Assembly (NCBI GenBank): GCA_963677325.2
Contig: CAXXGM010000008.1
Coordinates: forward strand, 496,001 to 560,000
Length of the DNA: 64,000 nucleotides
Origin: G963677325 sp963677325
GTDB taxonomy: Bacteria > Bacteroidota > Bacteroidia > Bacteroidales > Prolixibacteraceae
Reading direction: 5' to 3'
Positions 23,801-30,919 of this stretch are shown piece by piece; the stretch's first letter is position 1, and every line of letters starts with the position of its first letter. The position numbers and the translations under genes are program-made. The notes below the pieces were generated by a model. The model saw only the letters and a list, made by a program, of their open reading frames with translations, was not told the origin of the DNA and made no database searches.

Positions 23801-25260
23801 TTTGCTTTGGATTACTCATCTCAATGGTGCTGACACTTTATATACTTCCAGTACTCTATTCGATGGTTTACAGCGATAAAATTACTACCCCAGTAAAAAG
23901 GTCTATTCCTGTCAAAGGAGCAATTGTTGCTATATTATTACTCCTTCCTACGTTTGCGACGACGACTGAAGCTCAATCATTGAGTTTAGATTCCTGTAAA
24001 AACCTCGCGTTACGAAATAACCATAAAATTAAGGAAGCCGGTTATGATGTGATCCAATCAGCGGAACAAAAGAAAGCAGCCTATACCAATTACTTTCCCA
24101 AGGCAAGCGTCAATGCTGTTGCGATGAAGTCAGCCGATTATTTAATCAAGGGTACAATTCCACACATGGATCTTCCGGTTTATGATGGCAATGCGGCAAA
24201 CCTCGCAACGGCAACGCAGTTTGCTTATGTACCTTCTATTCCCATTAAGGTGCTCGACTATTTGAATACAGCGAGCATCATGGTAACACAACCCGTATAT
24301 GCCGGTGGTCAGATCGTAAATGGGAATAAGCTGGCAAAAGTAGGATACGAGATAAACATCGAGAAGCAGATACTCACAACAACAGAGGTTTTGGTAAGGA
24401 CTGAAGAACTCTATTGGACTGTGCTCAACTTGCGCGAAAAAATAAAAACGCTCGATAGCTATGTCAAATTGCTCGATACCCTGCAACGCGATGTAACCGT
24501 ATCCTTCAAGGCAGGACTTATTCAACGTACCGATCTGCTGAAAGTGCAATTAAAACACAATGAACTTGAAGTTAATTTATTGAAACTGAATAACGGGATC
24601 AGTCTGTCGTTAAGGGCTTTATGTCAACACGCCGGCATTCCTTTCGATTCTACATTAGTACTGACAGATCCACAAACCGAACCTGAATTAACGCAAAGTT
24701 TTTATACTTCGTCCCAGACTGCCGTAACCAATCGTTCAGAATATAAAATGCTCAATAAGGTGATTGATGCAGAGGAGCTTCAAAAAAAGATGACGATTGG
24801 TGAAAATCTTCCGACCGTAGCGGTAGGTGTTACAGGTTTTTATTTGGATGCCATGAAAAGCACCAACACAAATGGGTTGGCTTTTGCAACGGTAAGCATC
24901 CCCATTACCGATTGGTGGGGAGGCAAGCATAAAATCAGGCAAAGCCAGGCAAAGATAGAAAGTGCGCGCAACAAGCTTGCAGAAACAACAGAATTGCTTA
25001 CACTACAGATTGAACAGGCGAACAATGAGTTGAATGAATGTCATTTTCAGATAATTGTTGCTCACAAATCGGTAGCACAGGCCCATGAAAGTCTTAAAGT
25101 CACCACCGATAATTACAAGGCTGGTGTATTTACCATGTCTGATCTGCTTGAGGCGCAATCAGATTATCAAAAGGCGCTCGATAGTCTGACTGAAGCCCGG
25201 TGCAATTATCAGATTAAAAAAGCAAAATACTTACAGGCAACAGGAACCTATAAAAATTAA
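20827..25260 (+). CDS. RND efflux permease fused to a TolC-like outer-membrane channel
   Basis: One 1477-residue chain. Residues 1-~1020 are a complete RND permease: TM1 from about 15, porter loop PGATSAEVEAQL near 58, TM4 motif GMIVDNSIVVIDN with D406-N407 (AcrB has D407-D408), and TM10 motif MVVRNGIILIDYA with R928 where AcrB has K940. A hydrophobic segment follows at about 1022-1050 (VKGAIVAILLLLPTFA, ending TTTEAQS), which looks like a signal peptide. Residues ~1050-1477 are an outer-membrane efflux protein (SLDSCKNLALRNNHKIKEAG and the YAGGQIVNGNKLAKVGYEIN block). The reading frame is continuous. RND-OMF fusions exist among Bacteroidetes CzcA-like pumps; this one resembles drug or hydrophobe pumps more than metal pumps. 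Confidence 0.92.
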   Translation: MSRKKVGLIEYAMRNRNIVVILTVVFMLIGVVALKKMPRNEFPQFTIRQGVIVGVYPGATSAEVEAQLTKVVENYIFGYQEVKKAKTYSQSKEGMMYIFVELNDNVKNADQFWSKLKHGLSELKPTLPIGVLALVANSDFGDTSALLITLSSDSQSYKQMEEELKKLEAECRKIPATSKIKHYGLQKEKIFVNVKPELLNEYNIKSISLLGSYQMNGMVNYAGKLKDGKTNLAVHLPANFESEKDLADQIVYSDPRGNVVRLKNIATIERRYEDPDSYIKQQGKKTILLSLEMQPGNNIVEYGEEVDKALATFQNHCSKEIEVAKISELPKYVDDSVSNFMEEFLIAIIAVIMVTMVLLPFRVASVAGITVPISVLITLSVLYFFGVELNTVSLAALIIVLGMIVDNSIVVIDNYVEKIDHGLSSWHAAIQSAKELLVPIITATLAIITAYFPLMIFLPGTAGEFVNSLPIVVGVALIVSILVAILLVPYLNFIFIKKGLNSNTSNGKSFLDRLQSWFDFSIEKAFRHPKIVMTLAVASIALAIWLFKGLDQQLFPELERNQFAVEVYLPTGASLESTAKIMDSLEVVLLKDTRITNVTSFIGTSSPRFHTMYAPNMPATNYGQLLVNTVSNKATREVVSEYDKRYSDNFANAHVKWKILAMQLNKAAIEIRISSDSIKDIRTVEDQVTNILKKTNHLAWVRNDWDQQQQSIKVNLDRDKANRMGYSKGLVSTSLMIGLDGIPLTTIWENDYPVEVRLSQETSDTKNIKLLEDQYIASLSSFKAVPLRSFATFTPEWNEGTIVRRNGTRTLTILVDNEMGLMASTIFDEIKPQIDKIALPEGSSINYGGDFEGQIEVFVPMIIALGLSIVLIFFILLFQFKKEKLAFLIMSTMLLGLPGAAIGLKLAGYAFSLTAFIGITSLCGMVVRNGIILIDYARELRLKNKLSVHEAAIAAGKRRMRPIFLTSAAASVGVIPMILSRSPLWGPLGTVICFGLLISMVLTLYILPVLYSMVYSDKITTPVKRSIPVKGAIVAILLLLPTFATTTEAQSLSLDSCKNLALRNNHKIKEAGYDVIQSAEQKKAAYTNYFPKASVNAVAMKSADYLIKGTIPHMDLPVYDGNAANLATATQFAYVPSIPIKVLDYLNTASIMVTQPVYAGGQIVNGNKLAKVGYEINIEKQILTTTEVLVRTEELYWTVLNLREKIKTLDSYVKLLDTLQRDVTVSFKAGLIQRTDLLKVQLKHNELEVNLLKLNNGISLSLRALCQHAGIPFDSTLVLTDPQTEPELTQSFYTSSQTAVTNRSEYKMLNKVIDAEELQKKMTIGENLPTVAVGVTGFYLDAMKSTNTNGLAFATVSIPITDWWGGKHKIRQSQAKIESARNKLAETTELLTLQIEQANNELNECHFQIIVAHKSVAQAHESLKVTTDNYKAGVFTMSDLLEAQSDYQKALDSLTEARCNYQIKKAKYLQATGTYKN

Positions 25261-25333
25261 GTCTTGGCTTTGTCGAGATTCATTTGTTTTTTTCTTAGTA
25301 AACTTTTATAACAATCTTTTAAAGTTATTGATT

Positions 25334-25537
25334 ATGATTAAGCAAACAATTGGAGAAAATGCGGGCCTAATCTGGCGATATCTCAACGAAAATGGAGAAA
25401 TGGAGTTAACTGAATTACTACAGATTACTGGGATTGATGAAGCAGACTTCAATCAATCATTGGGGTGGCTGGCCCGAGAGAACAAGGTTCTATTTTATGA
25501 AGAAGAAGGGAAGGAAGTGGTCGTGCTAATTCTATAA
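25334..25537 (+). CDS. DUF2582-type winged-helix protein
   Basis: 67 residues from ATG 25334 (MIKQTIGENAGLIW); a TTG two codons upstream is less likely. The chain is a single small winged-helix domain (NGEMELTELLQITGIDEADF, then LGWLARENKVLFYEE). It is about 60% similar by eye to the gene at 28071. The family is small, found in Bacteroidetes and archaea, presumably DNA-binding, with no known target. It lies 74 bp after the RND-TolC fusion, so it may be co-transcribed. Confidence 0.8.
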   Translation: MIKQTIGENAGLIWRYLNENGEMELTELLQITGIDEADFNQSLGWLARENKVLFYEEEGKEVVVLIL

Positions 25538-25683
25538 GAAAAGGAATCTGCAATAAACCATATTGTTCGGAAGACAGTTTTGATTCTGTCCTCTTATTAG
25601 CTTTTTCAAATTCATTATATGGGTAGAAATTTTAGCTGCATTGTCTTCCAATACATCTCAATTTCAAATTTTAATAACAGAAG

Positions 25684-26322
25684 ATGCCATCTAATTTTGA
25701 CACACACTTTACATCAATACGAAAGCTTTTTTCCGACCACGGCATAAAGAAAGTGACGATGGACGATATAGCGCATTATTTGCACATATCCAAGAAAACG
25801 ATCTACAAACAATACTCTAATAAAAGGGAACTGGTATGCGATGTTTACCGGGATGATTATTCCCGTTTTAAAACGGTACTTCAGTCTTTGGAACAGAAAG
25901 ATATCGATGTTATTTCAAGGACTATTCAGCTATGCAGTATCGTAATTGGGAAAGCATCCCGAATGAAGAATAATGTACTTCCCGATTTACAGAAGTATTA
26001 CATTGATTTTCATAGTGAGATAATCGATTTATATAGAGAACCTATTCAAAAGACATTTAGCGGAATACTAAGAGACGGGAAAACTCAACAAATTTTTAGG
26101 GATGAAATAAACCCCCATTCAGTCGCGCAGATCTTCATATACTTTTTCAAATCGTATGTTTCAGACCAAATTTCTCACCCTAAAGGAGTATATACTTTAA
26201 GTTGGGTAGATGTCTTTGATTATCATTTCCGAAGCATTTGCACCCCGGCAGGACTGGGTAAATGGAACGGGTTCAAAAAACATGTTTCCATTGACAAACT
26301 AATTCCAATGATAAATAATTAG
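25684..26322 (+). CDS. TetR/AcrR family transcriptional regulator
   Basis: 212 residues. The N-terminal HTH is typical of TetR (HGIKKVTMDDIAHYLHISKK, then TIYKQYSNKRELV), and the C-terminal ~150 residues are a helical ligand domain with no recognisable specificity. It sits between the efflux fusion and the lipid-modification genes on the same strand and probably regulates one or both. Confidence 0.9.
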   Translation: MPSNFDTHFTSIRKLFSDHGIKKVTMDDIAHYLHISKKTIYKQYSNKRELVCDVYRDDYSRFKTVLQSLEQKDIDVISRTIQLCSIVIGKASRMKNNVLPDLQKYYIDFHSEIIDLYREPIQKTFSGILRDGKTQQIFRDEINPHSVAQIFIYFFKSYVSDQISHPKGVYTLSWVDVFDYHFRSICTPAGLGKWNGFKKHVSIDKLIPMINN

Positions 26323-26326
26323 AAAT

Positions 26327-26458
26327 ATGCATCTTATTTTGCCTACCGTTGATGAAGGAAGATACATCAATTACCAAATCAGAAATAGGCATGAACCACT
26401 TGTACGCCGGAATATGTTTAATGCCATACCCTTCGTAAAAGCATGTTTCAATAATTGA
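26327..26458 (+). CDS. Possible 43-residue ORF, unknown
   Basis: Starts with ATG 4 bp after the TetR stop: MHLILPTVDEGRYINYQIRN, ending PFVKACFNN and TGA. I recognise no family. It could be a truncated 3' portion of a longer lost gene or chance; nothing but position and an unbroken frame supports it. Confidence 0.2.
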   Translation: MHLILPTVDEGRYINYQIRNRHEPLVRRNMFNAIPFVKACFNN

Positions 26459-26523
26459 ATTCATTAGCAAATAAAAAATTTCCGAGAAACTCAGTATGAG
26501 CCAAACGCATTGCCAGATTAACG

Positions 26524-28047
26524 ATGTTAAAGAATAAATACCAAACAGCGATAGTATCCCAACCTAACGCTGACTCAAATAAAAAAATATTCTGGTTGAT
26601 CGCAGTTCTTTTCATCTTTACGATCATCAAGATATTGGTTGCGATCCATATTGATTTAAACTCAGAAGAGGCACAATATTGGGTGTGGAGTAAACATCTT
26701 CAACTTTCCTATTATTCCAAACCGCCAATGGTTGCCTACATGAACTGGGTTTCAACTTTAGTTTTTGGCAACACCGTTCTTGGCATACGAATAAACGCAG
26801 TAATTATTGGGATTTTGATTTCTATTGTCACCTATCTGCTTTCATTTGAGCTTTTTAAAAATCAAAATACAGCTATTCTATCCGCTGTACTCACCAATCT
26901 GTTCCCTTTTCTTGTCAGTAGTTCGGTCTTTTTTTCGACTGATTCTCTACTGCTTTTATTTTGGCTTTGTGCCATGTTTTTTTATTGCAAAGCTTTAAAA
27001 ACCGGAAAAAATAAATGGTGGTTATTTTTTGGTATAAGCCTGGGACTGGGAGCGCTTTCGAAATACGCCATGTTCTTGATTCTGTGCCCTCTTGTGTTGT
27101 TCACATGGAAACACCAGCGTAAAATCTTAAGATCACGAAATTTTCACCTTTCCATCTTCATTGGACTTGCAATATTTTCGCCTGTTATCTGTTGGAATGT
27201 TAGTCAAGATGGAGTTGGCCTATTGCATCTTGCCCATCTCTTCGGTGTTTACGACCATCCTCATTCAATCGGTAAGATTGTTTCGAACGTGTTACTTTTT
27301 GCCCTTGGCCAGATTGCTCTCTTGTTACCCTTTTACCAATACCGAAAAATATATCAAAAATACCGGCAAAAAGTGTTGACCTGGCAAGAAGAATTTTTAG
27401 TCCTTCCCGCGCTTATTACATTTATTATCTTTCTGGTTGTTTCAGCTAACCGTGAATCAGGCGCTTACATCAACTGGGCCATGTTTTCCTACATGGGTAT
27501 GCCAATCCTTTTTTCTCATTATGCTTTAATTGACAATAAGTTAAGATTTAATTTAGGTATTTTTCTGGTGATGATTCTTGCATTCTTCCTGTTCATTGGT
27601 TTGGCTTCGCCTAAAAACACAGTCGCACCGCTTGGAAAACATAATCCTGCAAACAAAATGATCGGTTGGTCGCAATTGGCAGCGAAAGTTGACAGCATGA
27701 AATATTACTTCCCTCCTGGAAATTGTTATGTCTTTTCGTCAAATTACCATATCACCTCCGAACTTTGGTTTTATCAAAAAGGTCAACCAGAAACCTATTT
27801 GCTGAACCTGAACTCGCGTATGACACAATTTGATCTCTGGACAGGAATTGAGCAATTCAGAAACTCTGGTAAAACAGGAATATTAGTTGACTGGATAAAA
27901 ATTGATCCGGAAATTAGGGCAAGTTTCAAGTCAGTTCTTAAGGAAGATTCCTGCATAATTTATAGTCAAAATCGTCATATTATGACCTATTACATATATG
28001 CAATGAAAGGATTGAAAGAATTTCACAAACAGCATTCATCATACTAA
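26524..28047 (+). CDS. ArnT/PMT-type glycosyltransferase (GT39/GT83-like)
   Basis: A 507-residue membrane enzyme with about a dozen hydrophobic segments. The first periplasmic loop carries the family's acidic/aromatic motif (IDLNSEEAQYWVWSKHLQLS, then YYSKPPMVAYMNW), which matches ArnT and dolichyl-phosphate-mannose-protein mannosyltransferases, where an acidic residue in this loop is catalytic. It would transfer a sugar from a polyprenyl-phosphate donor onto lipid A or a protein at the periplasmic face. Neighbouring PAP2 phosphatase and ACP-like genes favour lipid A. The substrate is an inference. Confidence 0.85.
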   Translation: MLKNKYQTAIVSQPNADSNKKIFWLIAVLFIFTIIKILVAIHIDLNSEEAQYWVWSKHLQLSYYSKPPMVAYMNWVSTLVFGNTVLGIRINAVIIGILISIVTYLLSFELFKNQNTAILSAVLTNLFPFLVSSSVFFSTDSLLLLFWLCAMFFYCKALKTGKNKWWLFFGISLGLGALSKYAMFLILCPLVLFTWKHQRKILRSRNFHLSIFIGLAIFSPVICWNVSQDGVGLLHLAHLFGVYDHPHSIGKIVSNVLLFALGQIALLLPFYQYRKIYQKYRQKVLTWQEEFLVLPALITFIIFLVVSANRESGAYINWAMFSYMGMPILFSHYALIDNKLRFNLGIFLVMILAFFLFIGLASPKNTVAPLGKHNPANKMIGWSQLAAKVDSMKYYFPPGNCYVFSSNYHITSELWFYQKGQPETYLLNLNSRMTQFDLWTGIEQFRNSGKTGILVDWIKIDPEIRASFKSVLKEDSCIIYSQNRHIMTYYIYAMKGLKEFHKQHSSY

Positions 28048-28070
28048 GTGTTAACCTTAAACAATAAGCT

Positions 28071-28274
28071 ATGTTGAAACAATCAATTGGAGAAAATGCC
28101 GGCCAGATATGGCAGCAACTCGACAAAAAAGGAGAAATGAAGTTAATTGAATTGTTAAAAATCAGCAAAATTGAAGAGTCAGATTTCTACATGTCATTAG
28201 GTTGGCTGGCTCGTGAAGGCAAAATTGTATTTTACAATGAAAATGAAAATCAGATGATCCTTTTAATTTATTAG
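28071..28274 (+). CDS. DUF2582-type winged-helix protein
   Basis: 67 residues, paralogue of the gene at 25334 (shared core: SIGENAGQIWQQLDKKGEMK and LGWLAREGKIVFYNE). It starts 23 bp after the glycosyltransferase. The same family therefore follows both the efflux fusion and the glycosyltransferase, and a third fragment precedes the efflux operon. Confidence 0.8.
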   Translation: MLKQSIGENAGQIWQQLDKKGEMKLIELLKISKIEESDFYMSLGWLAREGKIVFYNENENQMILLIY

Positions 28275-28437
28275 GATTTTTTGGGATTAGAGTCATGGTG
28301 CGGAATTGTTCCGTACCCAGGCTCTACCATCCTACTAAAACCACATCCGGTATTATGGCCGATCTATCAACTAAAATCAGACGCCATTAATAAAATGCAA
28401 AATAAACAGAACTTAATAATAAAGCTAAATAATTGAA

Positions 28438-28680
28438 ATGATGGACAATATAGAAGAAGTATTTTCGCAGATATTGAGTCACTTGAGTATTTCGAAAGAA
28501 CAGATCAGAATGAATGCTTCTTTCGCACATGATTTTGATTTTGAGAAATCACAGTTTGACTGTTTGGCCTTTTATATCGAAACATATTTTAAAATAAAGA
28601 TCAAAAAGGAGGAGTATACTGAATTGCATACGATCGGCAGTGCAATGGATTTTGTTAAACGAAAACTTGATCTTTATTAA
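28438..28680 (+). CDS. Acyl-carrier-protein-like protein
   Basis: 80 residues with the helical ACP layout: helix 1 (VFSQILSHLSISKEQI), then AHDFDFEKSQFDCLAFYIET where ACP has the DSL phosphopantetheine site, an acidic/amphipathic helix, and the terminal ELHTIGSAMDFV block that matches the TVGDAIDYI end of ACPs. A serine is retained (KSQ) but the D and L around it are not, so phosphopantetheinylation is uncertain. It may be a specialised carrier for envelope lipid acylation or a non-carrier ACP fold. Confidence 0.65.
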   Translation: MMDNIEEVFSQILSHLSISKEQIRMNASFAHDFDFEKSQFDCLAFYIETYFKIKIKKEEYTELHTIGSAMDFVKRKLDLY

Positions 28681-28699
28681 TTCCCCTGATTCAAATTCT

Positions 28700-29359
28700 A
28701 TGATTCAAAAATTTATCCTGATGTCAATTCTGAGTATCATGGTCTTCAGTTTTTCGTTGACTCACCCATTCATCTGTCATGCGCAGGAAAAATCAGAAAA
28801 GCAAAAACGGCCAAAAATTGCTTTGGTCCTCAGCGGTGGCGGTGCCAAAGGGTTTGCCCATATCGGGGTACTCAAAATTCTGGAGGAAGAAGGATTACCG
28901 ATTGATTTAATCGTTGGTACGAGTATGGGAAGCCTCGTAGGTGGAATCTATTCGCTCGGTTACAGCGCCTCCGGGCTCGAGACTCTGGTGAAATCACTTA
29001 ACTGGGAAACAGTTCTTTCGGATGATGTTCCCAGGGCATATCTTTCAGGAAACGACCAGCTTTTAAAACAGAGATACCTTTTTTCACTTCCAATCAACGG
29101 TCAAAAGAAACTCAGTCTTCCACAGGGTTTACTTAAAGGACAAAACGTTTTGAATATTTTCTGTGGGCTTGCCGGAAATGTCCCCTTAGATGCCGATTTT
29201 GAAAAGTTTCCAATATCATTTGCCTGTGTGGCAGCTGATCTGGAAACAGGAAAAGAAGTGGTTCTGAAAAATGGTTTTTTACCCACCGCTATGTTTTCGA
29301 GTATGGCTAGATTCTCTGAGGTATGCGTTACTCCAACATCCGGATGCTTTGACAATTAG
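28700..29359 (+). pseudogene. Truncated patatin-like phospholipase
   Basis: Starts at ATG 28700 (MIQKFILMSILS) with a signal peptide ending CHAQ. The patatin oxyanion motif (SGGGAKGFAHIG) and nucleophile motif GTSMGS (S75) are intact. After FLPTAMFSSMA, where functional enzymes continue ASMAIPG ... DGG with the catalytic aspartate, the frame runs into unrelated sequence and stops. Full-length Bacteroidetes homologues often continue into a POTRA/BamA-like half. It is therefore a 5' fragment lacking the catalytic Asp and not a working lipase. Confidence 0.75.
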
Positions 29360-29522
29360 CAGAGAAGAATACCTCGATTCATTGAAAATATTAAATTTAA
29401 GTGTTATAGCAAAACACCATGATCTGTTTGAATCTCCCACAACCATTATTTTAAGAGGGAAAACCAATCAAATTGCCCCTCTTTTGACTTATCCATATAA
29501 AGATGGGCATCACCTTAATTGA
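29312..29522 (+). pseudogene. 3' fragment of an unidentified gene
   Basis: Immediately after the patatin break, another frame reads through LDSLRYALLQHPDALTISRE and LSVIAKHHDLFESPTTIILR to a stop at 29520-29522. It looks protein-like but has no start and I cannot name its family. The junction at about 29310 looks like a deletion that joined two genes. Confidence 0.4.
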
Positions 29523-29575
29523 TAAAATTTGATTTAAAATTCATACCGATTTATTTATTCAAAAATCCTGGAGCA

Positions 29576-30277
29576 ATGAATACTCAAATAACGAAAACCG
29601 ACGCTTTTCATAAGTTGATCAGTGACAATAAAGATTTTATTATCCCATTTATAGTGTTTACAATTCTTAGTTCTGTCCTGTTAGTGATAACGGGTAATGA
29701 TGGTTTGTTCCTCTATGTTAATAGCCATTACTCAAAATTTGCTGACTTCATGTTCTTATACATTACCAATCTTGGTGATGGGATCGTTGCCGTTGTTCTT
29801 ATAATTGTCTTGCTATGGGTTTCGTATCGCGAATCTCTGACATTTTTATGCATAACCATACTACTGGCCATTGTAATAACGGTATTAAAAAATTACACTT
29901 TCCCTGAACTTGATCGCCCGTTGGAATATTTTGGATCTTCCCCAATATTACGACTCGTTCCGGGTTATGATCCACCTAAACTTAGTACTTTTCCATCAGG
30001 TCACGCGGCTACGGCGTTCAGTGTTTGCCTTTATATATCATTTTTAATCAAAAACAGATTTATGAAATTTATCTTGTTTCTGATTGCTTTTTCAGTTTGT
30101 TATTCACGGATTTATCTTTCAGCTCATTTCCCGGCAGATATACTCGCCGGCGCTATAATTGCCGTATTATTTACTATTTTATGTTACATTTCAAGCCGGC
30201 GGATAAAAAATTCATGGATTGACGGGAAATTAAGGTCAAACCTGATGTTTTCACCCTGCTCTTCAGAACGTATCTAA
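29576..30277 (+). CDS. PAP2-family phosphatase (LpxE-like)
   Basis: 233 residues from ATG 29576; the frame extends to a TTG at 29519 without a signal. Several TM segments and the PAP2 signature: LDRPLEYF (first block), PSGHAATAFS (second, catalytic His) and SRIYLSAHFPADILAG (third). Members dephosphorylate lipid A, undecaprenyl-diphosphate or phosphatidylglycerol-phosphate at the periplasmic face. Beside an ArnT-like transferase a lipid A role is plausible; undecaprenyl-PP recycling is the alternative. Confidence 0.85.
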   Translation: MNTQITKTDAFHKLISDNKDFIIPFIVFTILSSVLLVITGNDGLFLYVNSHYSKFADFMFLYITNLGDGIVAVVLIIVLLWVSYRESLTFLCITILLAIVITVLKNYTFPELDRPLEYFGSSPILRLVPGYDPPKLSTFPSGHAATAFSVCLYISFLIKNRFMKFILFLIAFSVCYSRIYLSAHFPADILAGAIIAVLFTILCYISSRRIKNSWIDGKLRSNLMFSPCSSERI

Positions 30278-30882
30278 AAGTTGGCAGCTACTGGTACGGC
30301 TTTGCAATTTTTTGCAATTCGCACTTATTAACAAAGGATTTAAAATCAAAAGATGTTCAAAGCGGCTACTGCGGTTTTGCAAACTGCAGTAATTAACCAC
30401 ATGATCTGTTATCCTTTTGGAACTGGTTCCTGACAAAGTATTTTTTTAAGAAGTTTTATTAACCTGAGTTCGACCTAAGTAATGGATAACCTAATCTGTC
30501 GAAAACACCTAAGTAGCCGATGGAATACCCCCCTATTTTACCTAATTACCTAATTTGGTTTAATAAATTGAGAGATAAAATTAGGTAATTAGGTTAGATG
30601 TCAAGGGATTCCAATCAGCTACTAAGGTGTTTTCGATCCTTATTAGGTTACAAAAACAAAATTCGAAAGCAAATAACCAAGCGTTACTTTATTTATTCCT
30701 TAGATCGAACTCAGGTTATTACAATTCCGATAAAAAAATAGTCAAGTGGGTATTCGGGTGCAAGCTGCCCCTCTCGCAACCGGTAAATAATTAGAGATTC
30801 ACATTGTTTTTACCCTCCCTTGTTTCCAAAACTGTCTTATCTTCACTCTTCACTTCACACCCCTAATCACCTAAAATAAACG
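30278..30882. other. Long intergenic region with palindromic repeat
   Basis: No gene in ~600 bp. The first ~180 bp contain two similar segments (GGCAGCTACTGGTACGGCTT and GCGGCTACTGCGGTTTTGCA) in direct orientation. Then comes the 259 bp nested palindrome described separately, followed by unremarkable sequence up to the ABC-F promoter. Confidence 0.6.
30460..30718. repeat. Nested palindromic MITE-like repeat, copy 1
   Basis: Outer inverted ends: TAACCTGAGTTCGA (30460) and TCGAACTCAGGTTA (ending 30718), extended by CTAAG/CTTAG. A second inverted pair TCGAAAACACCTAAGTAGC and GCTACTAAGGTGTTTTCGA lies inside. The centre is a perfect 17 bp pair ACCTAATTACCTAATTT (30540-30556) and AAATTAGGTAATTAGGT (30578-30594). 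An asymmetric ~45 bp spacer separates the inner pair from the right end. A second copy with the same plan lies at 35989-36222. No transposase is encoded. Confidence 0.75.
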
Positions 30883-30890
30883 TATCTTTG
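30883..30890 (+). promoter_or_regulatory. -7 box upstream of the ABC-F gene (TATCTTTG)
   Basis: A full TAnnTTTG match 29 bp before the ATG at 30920. Confidence 0.55.
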
Positions 30891-30919
30891 CACCTCAATT
30901 TAAAGAGGTTTGGTAATTA

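Noticed and set aside
26273..26630. Minus-strand ORFs between TetR and the glycosyltransferase
   Set aside because: Both overlap strong plus-strand genes at their ends, lack recognisable families, and one begins inside the GT coding region.
18680..30277. Integrated mobile island with defined ends
   Set aside because: The block looks accessory, but no integrase, tRNA target or direct-repeat ends were found, so boundaries cannot be supported.
30278..30459. Possible small RNA or gene after the PAP2 gene
   Set aside because: Two partly similar segments are present but there is no promoter box, terminator or coding frame to support a gene.
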